Below are positions 50,833-59,973 of a stretch of 61,435 nt of DNA, piece by piece; the first letter of the stretch is position 1, and each line of letters opens with the position of its first letter. The position numbers and the translations under genes are program-made. Origin of the DNA: Nocardia sp. (lineage in GTDB: Bacteria; Actinomycetota; Actinomycetes; Mycobacteriales; Mycobacteriaceae); assembly GCF_025465275.1 (NCBI RefSeq), contig NZ_JAODNK010000191.1, positions 1 through 61,435 on the forward strand, read 5' to 3'. Below the pieces are notes generated by a model. The model did not search any database and had not been told where the DNA came from. It saw only the letters and a list, made by a program, of their open reading frames with translations.

Positions 50833-51489
50833 ATGTTGGACACCGCGCCGTTCTCGACGCTCATTCGCTCCGCGACCGAGCAGCAGCATGCCGAGGCCGA
50901 ACACTCCACCTTCATGAGCGACCTGCTGCACGGGAAGCTCGGCGTCGAGGCCTTCTACCGCTACACCTCGCAGCTGTGGTTCGTCTACGACGCCCTCGAA
51001 AAGCATTCCGCCACACTGGCTTCCGACCCCGCCGCAGGGCCGTTCGTCAAGCCGGAGCTGAATCGCCTGGCCGCCCTCGAAATCGACCTCGCCTACCTCG
51101 GTGGCGCGAACTGGCGCGACGAGCTGACGGCCCTGCCGTCCACCGCCGCCTACGCCGCCCGCATCGAAGAGTGCGCGCAGACCTGGCCGGCCGGTTACGT
51201 GGTGCACCACTACACCCGCTACCTGGGCGATCTGTCCGGCGGACAGGTCATTCGCGGCACCGCCGAGAAGCTGTGGGACCTGCCCAAGAAGGGCGACGGC
51301 GTCCGCTTCTACGTCTTCGACGACATCTCCAACCCGGCCGCGTTCAAGCGCGAGTACCGGGAGAACCTGGACGGGCTGCCGATCGCCGGTCCGGATGTCG
51401 AGCGGGTGCTCGACGAAGCTCGTCTCGCATTCTCGATGAACACCGACGTGTTCCGCGAACTGGGCTCGGAATTCAGCGCGCGGAACTGA
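50833..51489 (+). CDS. biliverdin-producing heme oxygenase
   Basis: A 218-residue HmuO/HO-1-type enzyme that opens heme to biliverdin, iron and carbon monoxide in the cytosol, for iron supply. The proximal His is in ATEQQHAEAEHS (around residue 19-23), and the distal helix motif is LGDLSGGQ. The length is normal (about 215). The ATG at 50833 follows AGGAGCTCG. An IdeR-like box lies upstream, in line with iron control. Confidence 0.95.
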   Translation: MLDTAPFSTLIRSATEQQHAEAEHSTFMSDLLHGKLGVEAFYRYTSQLWFVYDALEKHSATLASDPAAGPFVKPELNRLAALEIDLAYLGGANWRDELTALPSTAAYAARIEECAQTWPAGYVVHHYTRYLGDLSGGQVIRGTAEKLWDLPKKGDGVRFYVFDDISNPAAFKREYRENLDGLPIAGPDVERVLDEARLAFSMNTDVFRELGSEFSARN

Positions 51490-51621
51490 ATCTCTGCTGC
51501 TCGGGGGAGCCGCCGGCCGTTCCCTCCGGATAGGGTCGGCGGCTTTCTATCTGTACCCGGTTTCGTACCGGAGCACGCCCCGGTCTTGCGCCGGAGCACT
51601 GTGGTGCGCTGCCATGGACGT

Positions 51622-52257
51622 GTGAGTTTCCCTCTGCTGCTGAGCTTTATCGGGCTGTGTGTACTGCTGGCCCTCACTCCCGGCCCGGATACCTTTCTGG
51701 TGCTGCGCTTCACGATGGCCGGGCGGCGCCCCGGTATCGCCGCGGCGGTCGGATCGTCCTTCGGCGGGCTCGTCTGGGCGGTGGTGGTCGCGGCGGGTGT
51801 CGCGGCGCTGCTGGAGCAGTCGGCGACGGCCTATCGCAGCTTGAAGGTGATCGGTGGAATCTACCTGCTGTACTTGGGCGTTCGCGCCCTGCTCGAGCAC
51901 CGGCGCGGCCACGCGGCGGGCGCCCCGGACCTCACCGCGGACGGGGTGCAGGCGCAGCGGGTATCCGTTCGCTCGGCGTTCGCTGCGGGATTGCTGTCCT
52001 GCATTTTCAACCCGAAGGTCGGGTTGTTCTATCTCGCGGTGCTACCGCAGTTCCTGTCCCAGGTGACCTTCGCGAACACGCTCGGCCTCGGCGCCATCGA
52101 ATGCACCATTGCCGCAATCGAAATGGTGCTGCTGGCGGTCGCGGCCTCGCGTGCGGTGGCACTGCTGCGGAAGCCGAAGGTGCGGGATCGGCTGGAACAG
52201 GTGAGCGCGGCCATCCTGGCGGCGCTGGGCCTCGGCACGGTGGCGTCGGCGGCCTGA
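51622..52257 (+). CDS. LysE/RhtB-family exporter
   Basis: A 211-residue inner-membrane protein with about six helices, of the LysE/RhtB amino-acid exporter family. The hallmark start LLLSFIGLCVLLALTPGPD is present, with a later LLSCIFNPKVGLFYLAVLPQ, both conserved in RhtB proteins. The GTG at 51622 was chosen; a longer frame from 51586 is possible. Substrate probably an amino acid, inferred from the family. It stands 132 bases after heme oxygenase. Confidence 0.9.
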   Translation: MSFPLLLSFIGLCVLLALTPGPDTFLVLRFTMAGRRPGIAAAVGSSFGGLVWAVVVAAGVAALLEQSATAYRSLKVIGGIYLLYLGVRALLEHRRGHAAGAPDLTADGVQAQRVSVRSAFAAGLLSCIFNPKVGLFYLAVLPQFLSQVTFANTLGLGAIECTIAAIEMVLLAVAASRAVALLRKPKVRDRLEQVSAAILAALGLGTVASAA

Positions 52258-52273
52258 GCGGCTCGCCGCGAGC

Positions 52274-52822
52274 TCAGTCGGCGATCTCGGCGCGGTGGTA
52301 GACGCCGTTGTAATAGACCAGCGGCCCGACAGCGGGCGCGTCCTCGGTGTTGTCGTGCACGTGGGTGACCAACCCGACCACCAGCGTGTGATCGCCGATG
52401 GGGATGAGCTGGTGCACGGTGGCCCGCACCCAGATCGGCGTGCCGTGCAGTACCGGCTCGCCGCTGGGCAGTGTGGTCCACAGCGACCGGTCGGTGAAGC
52501 GCTCGTCGGCAGTCCGGCTGAATCGCTGGGCCAAATGCTTCTGGTGTTCGCCGAGGAAGTGCACGACCACCGAATCGGCCTTCGACAGGGCGGTGAGGCT
52601 GGAGGAGGTCTCGGCGATATTGAACGAGATGAGCGGGGGCTGCGCCGACAGGGATGCGAACGAGGTGGCGGTGAAACCGACCGGACCGGCCCCGGAGTCC
52701 AGCGTGACGATGGTGACGCCCGCGGGATAGTGCCGCATGGCGGCGCGATACTGCTGTGCGGTGATGCCGCTCAGGTCGTCGGGCACGTGGAGCTCGGCGC
52801 CGGGCGTCGGAGAATCGGTCAC
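52274..52822 (-). CDS. flavin reductase-like FMN-binding protein
   Basis: A 182-residue protein of the flavin reductase (HpaC/DIM6) family that reduces FMN or FAD with NAD(P)H, often for a partner monooxygenase. The FMN-binding part reads YPAGVTIVTL and VGFTATSFASLSAQPPLISF, and a later HFLGEHQ is conserved. GTG start at 52822. It is a single gene, convergent with lysE; no partner oxygenase is adjacent. Confidence 0.9.
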   Translation of the reverse strand: MTDSPTPGAELHVPDDLSGITAQQYRAAMRHYPAGVTIVTLDSGAGPVGFTATSFASLSAQPPLISFNIAETSSSLTALSKADSVVVHFLGEHQKHLAQRFSRTADERFTDRSLWTTLPSGEPVLHGTPIWVRATVHQLIPIGDHTLVVGLVTHVHDNTEDAPAVGPLVYYNGVYHRAEIAD

Positions 52823-52946
52823 CTTCCGAACCTACGTCTTCCGGGCGCCCGTTATTCCGCGCTGTGCGAAATATCGCGGGGTGGGGTGCGAGAAGTTGCG
52901 CGGGTTCGGGATCCCCCGAAACGACGCTAGGGGGGTGGGTAGGGGA

Positions 52947-53420
52947 TCAGTCCACGTCTATGGCGAGACCTGCGGTGATTCGTACCAATTCTCCAAAAGT
53001 CGTGCGGAACATTGTGTTCGGATGCCCGCCGGCAGCCCACAGTTCCGAATGCCGGGACAGTGCGGTGTCGATGAAGGTGGGCAGATTGATCGGGTGCCCG
53101 ACCGGGGCGACGCCGCCGACCGGCTGCCCGGTCACCTGCCGCACCATGGCGGCGGGTGCGCGGGTGAGCCTGCCTTCCAGGCGCTGACCGGTGTGATCGA
53201 GGTCGACCTGGTGTGCGCCGGAGACCAGCAGCAGCACCGGATCGTCGTCGAGCAGGAAAACCAGGGATTTGGTGATGGCCCCGATCTCCACGCCGAGGGC
53301 CTGGGCGGCATCCGCCGCGGTATGGGTGGCTTGCGGCTGAGTGAGAATCACCCCGTGATGGCCGCGGGCGATGAGCGTGTCGGAGACTTTGGAAGCGACC
53401 GGCGGCAGGGACCTGCGCAT
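52947..53420 (-). CDS. YbaK/ProX-type aminoacyl-tRNA deacylase
   Basis: A 157-residue editing protein that hydrolyses misacylated tRNA, likely Cys- or Ala-tRNA(Pro). The catalytic Lys is in GAITKSLVFL, and the conserved GxxPVGH-type motif appears as GGVAPVGHP. Length is normal for the family. ATG start at 53420. It lies about 40 bases after the OHCU-like gene on the same strand, so they may share a transcript. Confidence 0.88.
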   Translation of the reverse strand: MRRSLPPVASKVSDTLIARGHHGVILTQPQATHTAADAAQALGVEIGAITKSLVFLLDDDPVLLLVSGAHQVDLDHTGQRLEGRLTRAPAAMVRQVTGQPVGGVAPVGHPINLPTFIDTALSRHSELWAAGGHPNTMFRTTFGELVRITAGLAIDVD

Positions 53421-53459
53421 GGCACCAGAGTAGAGCGATTGCGGTGGATGTGCGGGGGA

Positions 53460-53780
53460 TCAGTATTCGGGGTAGCCCTCTTCGGGACCGAGCATCCGCG
53501 TGAGGCGAGCGCGGGTGATGCGCACGAGTTCCGTGACGGTGCGCTCCGAAATGGTTTCGTGCACACATGAATCGAAGGCGCTGTCGAGTTCGGCGGGGGA
53601 GAGGGCGTGCAGTTCCCCGTCGGCAGCGGTGAACAGGGCGTCGTAGCCGGGGTAGGGCCGGCCGTCGGCGATCTTGGCAGCCCAGGTGAGGCTGCAGCAG
53701 CATTCGTACAGGGCGTGCACCGCGCGGTGCCGGGAAAACGTATTGAAGCGGTCGAGACCGATTCCATGATGCATCAACAT
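53460..53780 (-). CDS. OHCU decarboxylase-like small protein
   Basis: A 106-residue protein. The middle region (LYECCCSLTWAAKIADGRPY, then LSPAELDSAFDSC) resembles the OHCU decarboxylase superfamily of the urate pathway, where a short helix pair with CxSxxW precedes RP. It is shorter than the usual 165 residues, and the catalytic His/Glu cannot be confirmed. The ATG at 53780 has GGAGAT 8 bases upstream; the frame extends to 53822. No other urate gene is near. Confidence 0.6.
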   Translation of the reverse strand: MLMHHGIGLDRFNTFSRHRAVHALYECCCSLTWAAKIADGRPYPGYDALFTAADGELHALSPAELDSAFDSCVHETISERTVTELVRITRARLTRMLGPEEGYPEY

Positions 53781-53925
53781 CGGGATCTCCACACTCGGGA
53801 GTGCAGCTTGCGGACGTTTCAATCGTCCCGTTCTAGAGCGCTTGGAAACCAGTGCAGCCCAGCAGATTTAGCACAGGGTTTACACCGCCCTCCCGAACCG
53901 CCGGCACCCCCGATACGCTGGACCG

Positions 53926-54747
53926 ATGACCGATTGGAAGGCTTTCGAGGTCGAAAGCAAGGACCACATCGCGACCGTGACGCTGACCGGTCCCGGCAAG
54001 GGCAATGCCATGGGCCCGGACTTCTGGCGCGAGTTGCCGCTCATCTTCGGCGAACTCGACGCCGACCCCGAGGTGCGGGCCATTGTCATCACCGGCGCGG
54101 GCAAGCATTTCTCCTACGGACTGGACCTGCCCGCTATGGCTCCGACGTTCGGCGCACTGCTTGCCGATCGCGCGCTGGCCGGGCCGCGCACCGGTTTCCT
54201 GCGTGAGGTGCGTGCCATGCAGGCTGCGGTCACCGCGGTCGCCGATTCCCACAAGCCGGTCATCGCGGCGGTCGCCGGCTGGTGCATCGGCGGCGGGCTG
54301 GATCTGATCGCGGCCGCGGATATCCGGTTGGCCAGCGCGGACGCGAAATTCAGCCTGCGCGAGGCGAAGGTGGCGATCGTCGCCGATATCGGGTCGCTGC
54401 ACCGGCTGCCGGGCATTATCGGCGAGGGGCACCTGCGCGAACTCGCCTACACCGGCAAGGACATCGATGCCGCGCGCGCCGAGAAGATCGGCCTGATCAA
54501 CGACGTCTACGCCGATCGGGAGGCCACGCTGGACGCGGCCTACGCGCTGGCGCGGGAGATCGCCGAGAACCCGCCGCTGGTGGTGCAGGGCATCAAGGAT
54601 GTGCTGGATCAGCCCAGGGCGGGCAAGGTCGCCGACGGCCTGCGCTACGTCTCCGCCTGGAATGCCGCATTCCTGCCCTCGGAGGATCTGACCGAGGCCA
54701 TCCAGGCGGTTTTCGAGAAGCGCGATCCGCGCTTCCAGGGGAAGTAG
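53926..54747 (+). CDS. enoyl-CoA hydratase/isomerase, dienoyl-CoA isomerase-like
   Basis: A 273-residue crotonase-family enzyme. The oxyanion-hole segments are AGKHFSYGLDL and GWCIGGGLDL. The catalytic region EAKVAIVADIGSLHRLP has Glu and Asp where delta3,5-delta2,4-dienoyl-CoA isomerases have their acid pair (xVxxxADxGxLxRLP), and not the two-Glu pattern of hydratases. It therefore likely isomerises dienoyl-CoA during fatty-acid breakdown. ATG start at 53926. A 60-bp dispersed repeat follows its stop. Confidence 0.88.
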   Translation: MTDWKAFEVESKDHIATVTLTGPGKGNAMGPDFWRELPLIFGELDADPEVRAIVITGAGKHFSYGLDLPAMAPTFGALLADRALAGPRTGFLREVRAMQAAVTAVADSHKPVIAAVAGWCIGGGLDLIAAADIRLASADAKFSLREAKVAIVADIGSLHRLPGIIGEGHLRELAYTGKDIDAARAEKIGLINDVYADREATLDAAYALAREIAENPPLVVQGIKDVLDQPRAGKVADGLRYVSAWNAAFLPSEDLTEAIQAVFEKRDPRFQGK

Positions 54748-54752
54748 GTACT

Positions 54753-54813
54753 CCCAACTCTCGGGACTCGCGGCTCCACCTCTCTGCGCCGGTGCTCCGC
54801 CGCTGAAACCCCG
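54753..54813 (+). repeat. 60-bp dispersed repeat, copy 2
   Basis: Close match to 49051-49110, starting 5 bases after the stop of the enoyl-CoA hydratase-like gene. Confidence 0.85.
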
Positions 54814-54867
54814 TCCGAAGTCCGGCGACGCCCTCCGGGATCGGCAAACATGGTGCTAATGCATGAC

Positions 54868-54900
54868 CTCGAGACCGCTTGCGACGCAAGCGGTCTCGAG
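54868..54900. repeat. 33-base perfect palindrome before the MFS gene
   Basis: ctcgagaccgcttgcg and its exact complement flank a single central base. As RNA it would form a very stable hairpin; as DNA it is a candidate operator. It is 89 bases before the MFS start and 120 after the hydratase stop, so it may be a terminator for the hydratase transcript or a regulator-binding site for the pump. Confidence 0.85.
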
Positions 54901-54989
54901 TGGCTTTCGAGCCCGGACGCGGGGCCGAAAAAGGACTGCCAACCTCCGGTTCGACGCCTATCGTGGTGCGAGGGACCGGGAGGTTGAGC

Positions 54990-56660
54990 ATGGCGACATC
55001 CGAGGTGACCGAATCGACCGGGGAGGGTGGCTTCACCCACCGGCAGATTCTGGTGATTCTGAGCGGGCTGCTACTCGGCATATTGCTGGCCGCGCTCGAC
55101 CAGACCATTGTTTCCACGGCGATCCGCACCATCGCCGATGATCTGAACGGCTATTCGCTGCAGGCCTGGGCGACCACCGCGTACCTGATCACGGCCACGC
55201 TGGCCACGCCGCTGTACGGCAAGCTCTCGGATATGTACGGGCGCAAGCCCTTCTATCTCGCCGCCATCACCATCTTCCTGATCGGCTCGCTGCTGAGCGC
55301 GTTCTCGCAGTCGATGTACGAACTGGCCGTGTTCCGGGCGCTGCAGGGGCTGGGCGCGGGCGGGCTGATGTCGCTGGCGCTCACCATCGTCGGCGATATT
55401 GTCAGTCCCCGCGAAAGAGCCAAGTATCAGGGCTATTTCCTGGCCGTGTTCGGCACCTCCAGTGTCGTCGGGCCGGTCCTCGGCGGGCTGTTCGCCGGGC
55501 AGGACAGCATTCTCGGCATTGCGGGCTGGCGCTGGGTGTTCCTGGTGAATGTGCCGATCGGGCTGTTCACCCTGGTGGTGGTGACCCGCGCACTGCATCT
55601 GCCGGTGCGGGAGCGCTCGCGGGACCGGGTGGACTACTGGGGTGCGGCGGTGCTGGCCATCGCCCTCACGCCACTGCTGATCGTGGCTCAGCAGGGGCGC
55701 GAATGGGGTTGGGGCAGTGTGCGATCGGTGCTCTGCTATGTGGTCGGAGTGGTCGGCGTAATCGTCTTCGTGTGGGTGGAGCGGATGCTCGGGGATGCGG
55801 CGTTGATCCCGCTGCGCATCTTCCGGAACCGCACCTTCGCGCTCGGGGTGGTGATCTCGTTCGTAGTGGGCGCGGGCATGTTCGGCGGAATTCTGCTGCT
55901 GCCGCAGTATCTGCAGGCGGTGCGCGGGGCCAGTCCGATGATCGGCGGCCTGCAAATGATGCCCATGGTGCTGGGCATGATGGTCGGCTCGGTGATCTCG
56001 GGGCAGCTGATCTCGCGGACCGGCCGCTACCGCGCGTACACGCTGATCGGCGCGGGCATGATCACCCTCGGCCTGTTCCTGCTGCACTTCCTGCGCGCCG
56101 ATACCGCGTACTGGATCGTGGTGCTGTTCATGCTGTGCGTGGGGTTCGGGCTGGGCAATCTCATGCAGCCGCTCATCATCGCGCTGCAGAATGCGTTGCC
56201 GCCCAAGGATATGGGCGTCTCGACGGCCGCGGCCACCTTCTTCCGGCAGATCGGCGGCACGCTGGGCGCGGCGGTATTCCTGTCCGTGCTGTTCACCCGG
56301 CTGGCGCCGAATATCCGCACCGAACTCGTTGCGGCAGGCCATGATCAGAAGTTCCAGCAGGCGCTGCTCAATGGCAGAACCGACGGCAATCCGGCGGATA
56401 TGGCGCTGTCGCAAGGCTTGCTGAATCACGACACCTCGGCCGCACAGCACGTGCTCGCCGACAGCTCGGTGATTCAGCGCTTGAATCCGGTGCTGGCCAG
56501 GCCTTTCCAGGTCGGCTTCGCGGAATCGCTGTCCACGGTCTTCCTGACCACCTCCGCGGTGGCGCTGGTGGCGCTGGTGCTGGTCGTGTTCTGGAAAGAG
56601 GTGCCGCTGCGCACCACCGTGGGCGACGCCCCGGCCGAACCGGCTGCCGGCATCGGCTGA
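54990..56660 (+). CDS. MFS drug/metabolite exporter, EmrB/QacA (DHA2) type
   Basis: A 556-residue transporter with 14 predicted helices, of the DHA2 family, driven by protons. Motif D1-like LLAALDQTIVSTAI is in the first helix, motif A reads GKLSDMYGRKP, and motif C-like VVGPVLGGLF is in helix 5. A C-terminal soluble loop and final helix end in a Pro/Ala tail. The ATG at 54990 follows GGGAGGTTGAGC. No TetR gene is adjacent. A strong hairpin ends the gene. Confidence 0.93.
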   Translation: MATSEVTESTGEGGFTHRQILVILSGLLLGILLAALDQTIVSTAIRTIADDLNGYSLQAWATTAYLITATLATPLYGKLSDMYGRKPFYLAAITIFLIGSLLSAFSQSMYELAVFRALQGLGAGGLMSLALTIVGDIVSPRERAKYQGYFLAVFGTSSVVGPVLGGLFAGQDSILGIAGWRWVFLVNVPIGLFTLVVVTRALHLPVRERSRDRVDYWGAAVLAIALTPLLIVAQQGREWGWGSVRSVLCYVVGVVGVIVFVWVERMLGDAALIPLRIFRNRTFALGVVISFVVGAGMFGGILLLPQYLQAVRGASPMIGGLQMMPMVLGMMVGSVISGQLISRTGRYRAYTLIGAGMITLGLFLLHFLRADTAYWIVVLFMLCVGFGLGNLMQPLIIALQNALPPKDMGVSTAAATFFRQIGGTLGAAVFLSVLFTRLAPNIRTELVAAGHDQKFQQALLNGRTDGNPADMALSQGLLNHDTSAAQHVLADSSVIQRLNPVLARPFQVGFAESLSTVFLTTSAVALVALVLVVFWKEVPLRTTVGDAPAEPAAGIG

Positions 56661-56674
56661 TCACCCGAAAACAG

Positions 56675-56706
56675 CGGTGGGTGGCGCGTTTCCGCGCCAC
56701 CCACCG
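56675..56706. terminator. bidirectional terminator between MFS and ppa
   Basis: A perfect 14-bp stem (56675-56688 with 56693-56706) with the loop tttc, lying between two convergent genes. Confidence 0.9.
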
Positions 56707-56722
56707 GGTACATCGGGCGAAA

Positions 56723-57214
56723 TCAGTGCTCGCCCTGGTCCTTCAGCCGCTGGATCGCCTCGACGACCAGAGTCTCCGCCTTGGCGCGGTTCTCCCAGCC
56801 CTCGACCTTGACCCACTTGCCGGGCTCGAGGTCCTTGTAGTGCTCGAAGAAGTGCGCGATCTCCTTGCGCTGGAACTCCGGGATGTCCTCGACGTCCTGG
56901 ATGTGGTCCCAGCGCTTGTCGCCGGCGGGCACCGCGACGACCTTCTCGTCGCCGCCGGCCTCGTCGCTCATGATCAGCACGCCGACCGGGCGGGACTCCA
57001 CGAGAACACCCGGGAACACGGGCTCGGGCAGCAGCACCATGCAGTCCAGCGGATCACCGTCGGAGCCGAGGGTGTTCTCGATGTAGCCGTAGTCGGCCGG
57101 GTACATCATCGGGGTGTACAGATAGCGATCCAAACGAATCCGACCGGTCTTGTGGTCTACCTCGTACTTATTGCGCTGACCCCGGGGGATCTCGATGAGG
57201 ACGTCGAACTCCAC
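56723..57214 (-). CDS. ppa: inorganic pyrophosphatase
   Basis: A 163-residue family I soluble pyrophosphatase that splits pyrophosphate released by biosynthesis, driving those reactions. The Mg-binding motif DPLDCMVLL is present (DGDPLD), with IEIPRGQRNKYE at the start and YPADYGYIENT conserved. The GTG at 57214 has AAGGAGATGAC upstream; a longer frame enters the divergent dacB region and is rejected. It diverges from dacB, as ppa and dacB do in M. tuberculosis. Confidence 0.97.
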   Translation of the reverse strand: MEFDVLIEIPRGQRNKYEVDHKTGRIRLDRYLYTPMMYPADYGYIENTLGSDGDPLDCMVLLPEPVFPGVLVESRPVGVLIMSDEAGGDEKVVAVPAGDKRWDHIQDVEDIPEFQRKEIAHFFEHYKDLEPGKWVKVEGWENRAKAETLVVEAIQRLKDQGEH

Positions 57215-57368
57215 GTCATCTCCTTCTTCGGTGCGGGTATGGCTGCCGACTCGCCAGCTCGTTCGGGGGAACGACTGCGCAACGAGGATAGTGTGGTGCC
57301 CGGGTACGTGGGTCCGGCAGGGACGCTCGGGCCTATCCCCATCACAGGTATCAGGGAGACAGCGGCAG

Positions 57369-58823
57369 GTGGCTCGGAACAAGCAGAACATCGGTGGGCT
57401 GGAGGCCAAGCGGCGTCGCAGAACCTGGATCGTAGTGGCATCCGCCCTGGTCGTTGTGGTGGGCGTGGCTGCCGGGGTGATCGTGACGCTGAAACCGTGG
57501 ACGGACGAGTTCCGGCACGGAGGCTTGACGATCGCCGCACCGCCCTCGCCGGTCAAGCCGTTGCCGCAGGTCGCTCCGGCGCCCGCCACCGCACCGGCGC
57601 CGACCGCGAAAGGCCTGGCCGCGGCCCTCGCGCCGGTGATCGGGAATCCGGATCTGGGCGCCTTCGCCGGATCGGTCTCCGATGCCGACAGCGGGAACGT
57701 GCTGTGGACCGCCGATCCCGACAAGCCGATGATCCCGGCCTCCACCGCCAAGGTGCTCACCACCGCCGCGGCGCTGCTGGCGCTGCCGCCCGATCACCGG
57801 GTGACCACGCAGGTCGTCGCCGGTACGGCGCCCGGTGAGATCGTGCTCGTCGGCGGCGGCGACCCCACGCTGACGGCGCAGCCGGACGGTAGGGGCTACT
57901 ACCCGAACGGGCCGCGACTGTCGGATCTGGTGTCGCAGATCAAGAGTTCCGGCCATCGGGCCGACAACATCGTGGTCGACACCTCGGCCTTCACCGGATC
58001 CTCGATGGCGCAGGGCTGGGATCCGGCGGATATCGCGGGCGGTTCCATCGCGCCCATCGATGCGGTGATGATCGACGGCGGCCGGCAGAACCCGCTGGTG
58101 GAGTACTCCCCGCGCAGTGCCACGCCCGGTCTGGACGCCGGACGGCAACTCGGCGCCGCACTCGGTATCGACCCGGGCAAGGTGCGCCTGGGCACGGCGC
58201 CCGCGGGTGCGGCGAAGCTCGCCTCCGTGCAGTCCGCGCCGCTGCGAGACCGGTTGCGCGACATGATGGTTCACTCTGACGATGTGCTCGCCGAGACCAT
58301 CGGCCGTGAAATCGCCACCGCCACCGGTTCGGAGGCCTCGTTCACGGGTGTGGTGAACGCCATGGCCACGACTTTGCGCGCCGCCGGATTCGATACCACC
58401 GGCCTCACGCTGCTCGATGCCAGTGGGCTCTCGGTGGACGATACGGTGCCGCCGCGCCTGCTGGACCGCATCGTCACCGTCGCAGCGCTGCCGAACAGTG
58501 TTGGCAGCCAAGGGAATTCATCCGGAGTCAGCACCGCGGGCACGGTCGACGACCCGCTCGCGACCCTGCTCGACTACCTGCCCGTCGCCGGCGCCACCGG
58601 CTCGCTGTCGGACCGCTACACCGGGCGCGACCGGGTGGGCGCGGGCTGGGTGCGCGCCAAGACCGGAACTCTGGACGTGGCAAGCGCGTTGGTGGGGTAT
58701 GTGCTGGACCACGATGGGCGCGTACTCACTTTCGCGTTGATGTCGAACCAGCGGCTGCCCGAACAGAGCCGCCCGGCATTGGACGCCATCGCGACCACAC
58801 TGCGCAATTGTGGCTGCTCCTGA
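57369..58823 (+). CDS. dacB: D-Ala-D-Ala carboxypeptidase/endopeptidase, PBP4 type
   Basis: A 484-residue class C penicillin-binding protein acting on peptidoglycan outside the membrane. A basic start (LEAKRRRRTW) and one helix anchor it. A Pro/Ala linker follows, then the catalytic motifs: SxxK in PASTAKVLTTAA, the SxN-type motif as HSDDVLAE (Asp in place of the usual Asn), and KTG in RAKTGTLDVASA. The GTG at 57369 follows GGGAGACAGC. The position matches Rv3627c. It forms a run with the zinc protease, tilS and hpt. Confidence 0.93.
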   Translation: MARNKQNIGGLEAKRRRRTWIVVASALVVVVGVAAGVIVTLKPWTDEFRHGGLTIAAPPSPVKPLPQVAPAPATAPAPTAKGLAAALAPVIGNPDLGAFAGSVSDADSGNVLWTADPDKPMIPASTAKVLTTAAALLALPPDHRVTTQVVAGTAPGEIVLVGGGDPTLTAQPDGRGYYPNGPRLSDLVSQIKSSGHRADNIVVDTSAFTGSSMAQGWDPADIAGGSIAPIDAVMIDGGRQNPLVEYSPRSATPGLDAGRQLGAALGIDPGKVRLGTAPAGAAKLASVQSAPLRDRLRDMMVHSDDVLAETIGREIATATGSEASFTGVVNAMATTLRAAGFDTTGLTLLDASGLSVDDTVPPRLLDRIVTVAALPNSVGSQGNSSGVSTAGTVDDPLATLLDYLPVAGATGSLSDRYTGRDRVGAGWVRAKTGTLDVASALVGYVLDHDGRVLTFALMSNQRLPEQSRPALDAIATTLRNCGCS

Positions 58824-58836
58824 CGGGTGGATGATT

Positions 58837-59967
58837 ATGACCGGACCCGAACTCCCTGCCGCCCGGCCGGGCGCTGATGATCGTGGAGAGGCGTTGGTGA
58901 GCACCGGAATTCGCGAACTGTCCCGCCCCGCCAAATCCGGGCTGGCCGGTTCCGTCGATTGGAGTCTGGCCGCCCGCACCGGCGCCTTGCTGGTGCCGGC
59001 GGGGCCGAAGACCTCCCGCTACTCCGCCGAACAGGCGGTCGTCGAGCTGGCCGAGGCCTCCCGCCGGGCCGAGGGCCCGGTGCGGGAGGTGAGCCGGTTG
59101 ATCGACGGTTCCGCCGTGCCCGAGGCCCGCATCGTGGACCGGCCGGGCTGGATCGCCGCCGCCGCCGAATCCATGGCGCAGCTCACCGGCACCGGTCTCG
59201 AGTCCGGTGAAAAGGGCAAATTTGTCGGTAAACCGGCGGGGATGCAGGCCGGGGCCATGCTGGCCTTCCTGTCCACCGCCATCCTCGGCCAGTACGACCC
59301 GTTCAGCGGGCCCGACGGCACCCTGCTGCTGGTCGCGCCCAACATCATGGCCGTGGAACGCGCACTCGGTGTGCCGCCCAGCGACTTCCGGCTCTGGGTG
59401 TGCCTGCACGAGGTCACGCACCGCGTGCAGTTCTCTTCCGCGCCCTGGCTGGCCGAATACATGCAGCGCAATGTCGAACTGCTCGGCGAGGCCGGGGACG
59501 AACCCATGGCCGATGTGCTCGGCCGCCTGACCGAGGCCGTCCGGGAGCGCCGCCGGGGTGTCGTGGATCCGGCCGGCGGCATGGTCGGACTGCTGCGCGC
59601 CACCCAGGCCGCACCGCAGCGCGAGGCCCTGGACCGGCTGCTCATGCTCGGCACCCTGCTGGAGGGGCACGCCGACCACATCATGGATGCCGTCGGACCG
59701 GCCGTGGTCCCGTCGGTCACCCGCATTCGCTCGGCCTTCGACCAGCGCCGCAAACGGCCCGGCAATCCGCTGCAGCGACTACTCCGCGCGCTACTGGGCA
59801 TGGATGCCAAAGTGGCGCAATACGTTCGGGGCAAGGCCTTCGTCGACGAAGTGGTGGACACCGTCGGCATGGAGCACTTCAACACCATCTGGACCGACGC
59901 CGAAACCCTCCCGCGCATCGACGAGATCAGCGAGCCGCAGCGCTGGGTAACACGCGTCCTGGGCTGA
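58837..59967 (+). CDS. zinc-dependent metalloprotease of the DUF2342 type
   Basis: A 376-residue protein of the actinobacterial Rv3626c family, once annotated as F420-biosynthesis-associated. It carries the HExxH motif as LHEVTHRVQF (about residue 195), with a further acidic and His residue in LLEGHADHIMD downstream that could complete the zinc site. No signal peptide is visible, so it is cytosolic. The ATG at 58837 has GGGTGGATGATT upstream; a GTG at 58810 would overlap the dacB stop. The substrate is unknown. Confidence 0.88.
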   Translation: MTGPELPAARPGADDRGEALVSTGIRELSRPAKSGLAGSVDWSLAARTGALLVPAGPKTSRYSAEQAVVELAEASRRAEGPVREVSRLIDGSAVPEARIVDRPGWIAAAAESMAQLTGTGLESGEKGKFVGKPAGMQAGAMLAFLSTAILGQYDPFSGPDGTLLLVAPNIMAVERALGVPPSDFRLWVCLHEVTHRVQFSSAPWLAEYMQRNVELLGEAGDEPMADVLGRLTEAVRERRRGVVDPAGGMVGLLRATQAAPQREALDRLLMLGTLLEGHADHIMDAVGPAVVPSVTRIRSAFDQRRKRPGNPLQRLLRALLGMDAKVAQYVRGKAFVDEVVDTVGMEHFNTIWTDAETLPRIDEISEPQRWVTRVLG

Positions 59968-59973
59968 CCCCCT

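Noticed and set aside
55071..56450. 459-residue His/Gln-rich minus-strand frame over the MFS gene
   Set aside because: Antisense of a 14-helix transporter; the composition is a by-product of complementary membrane codons.
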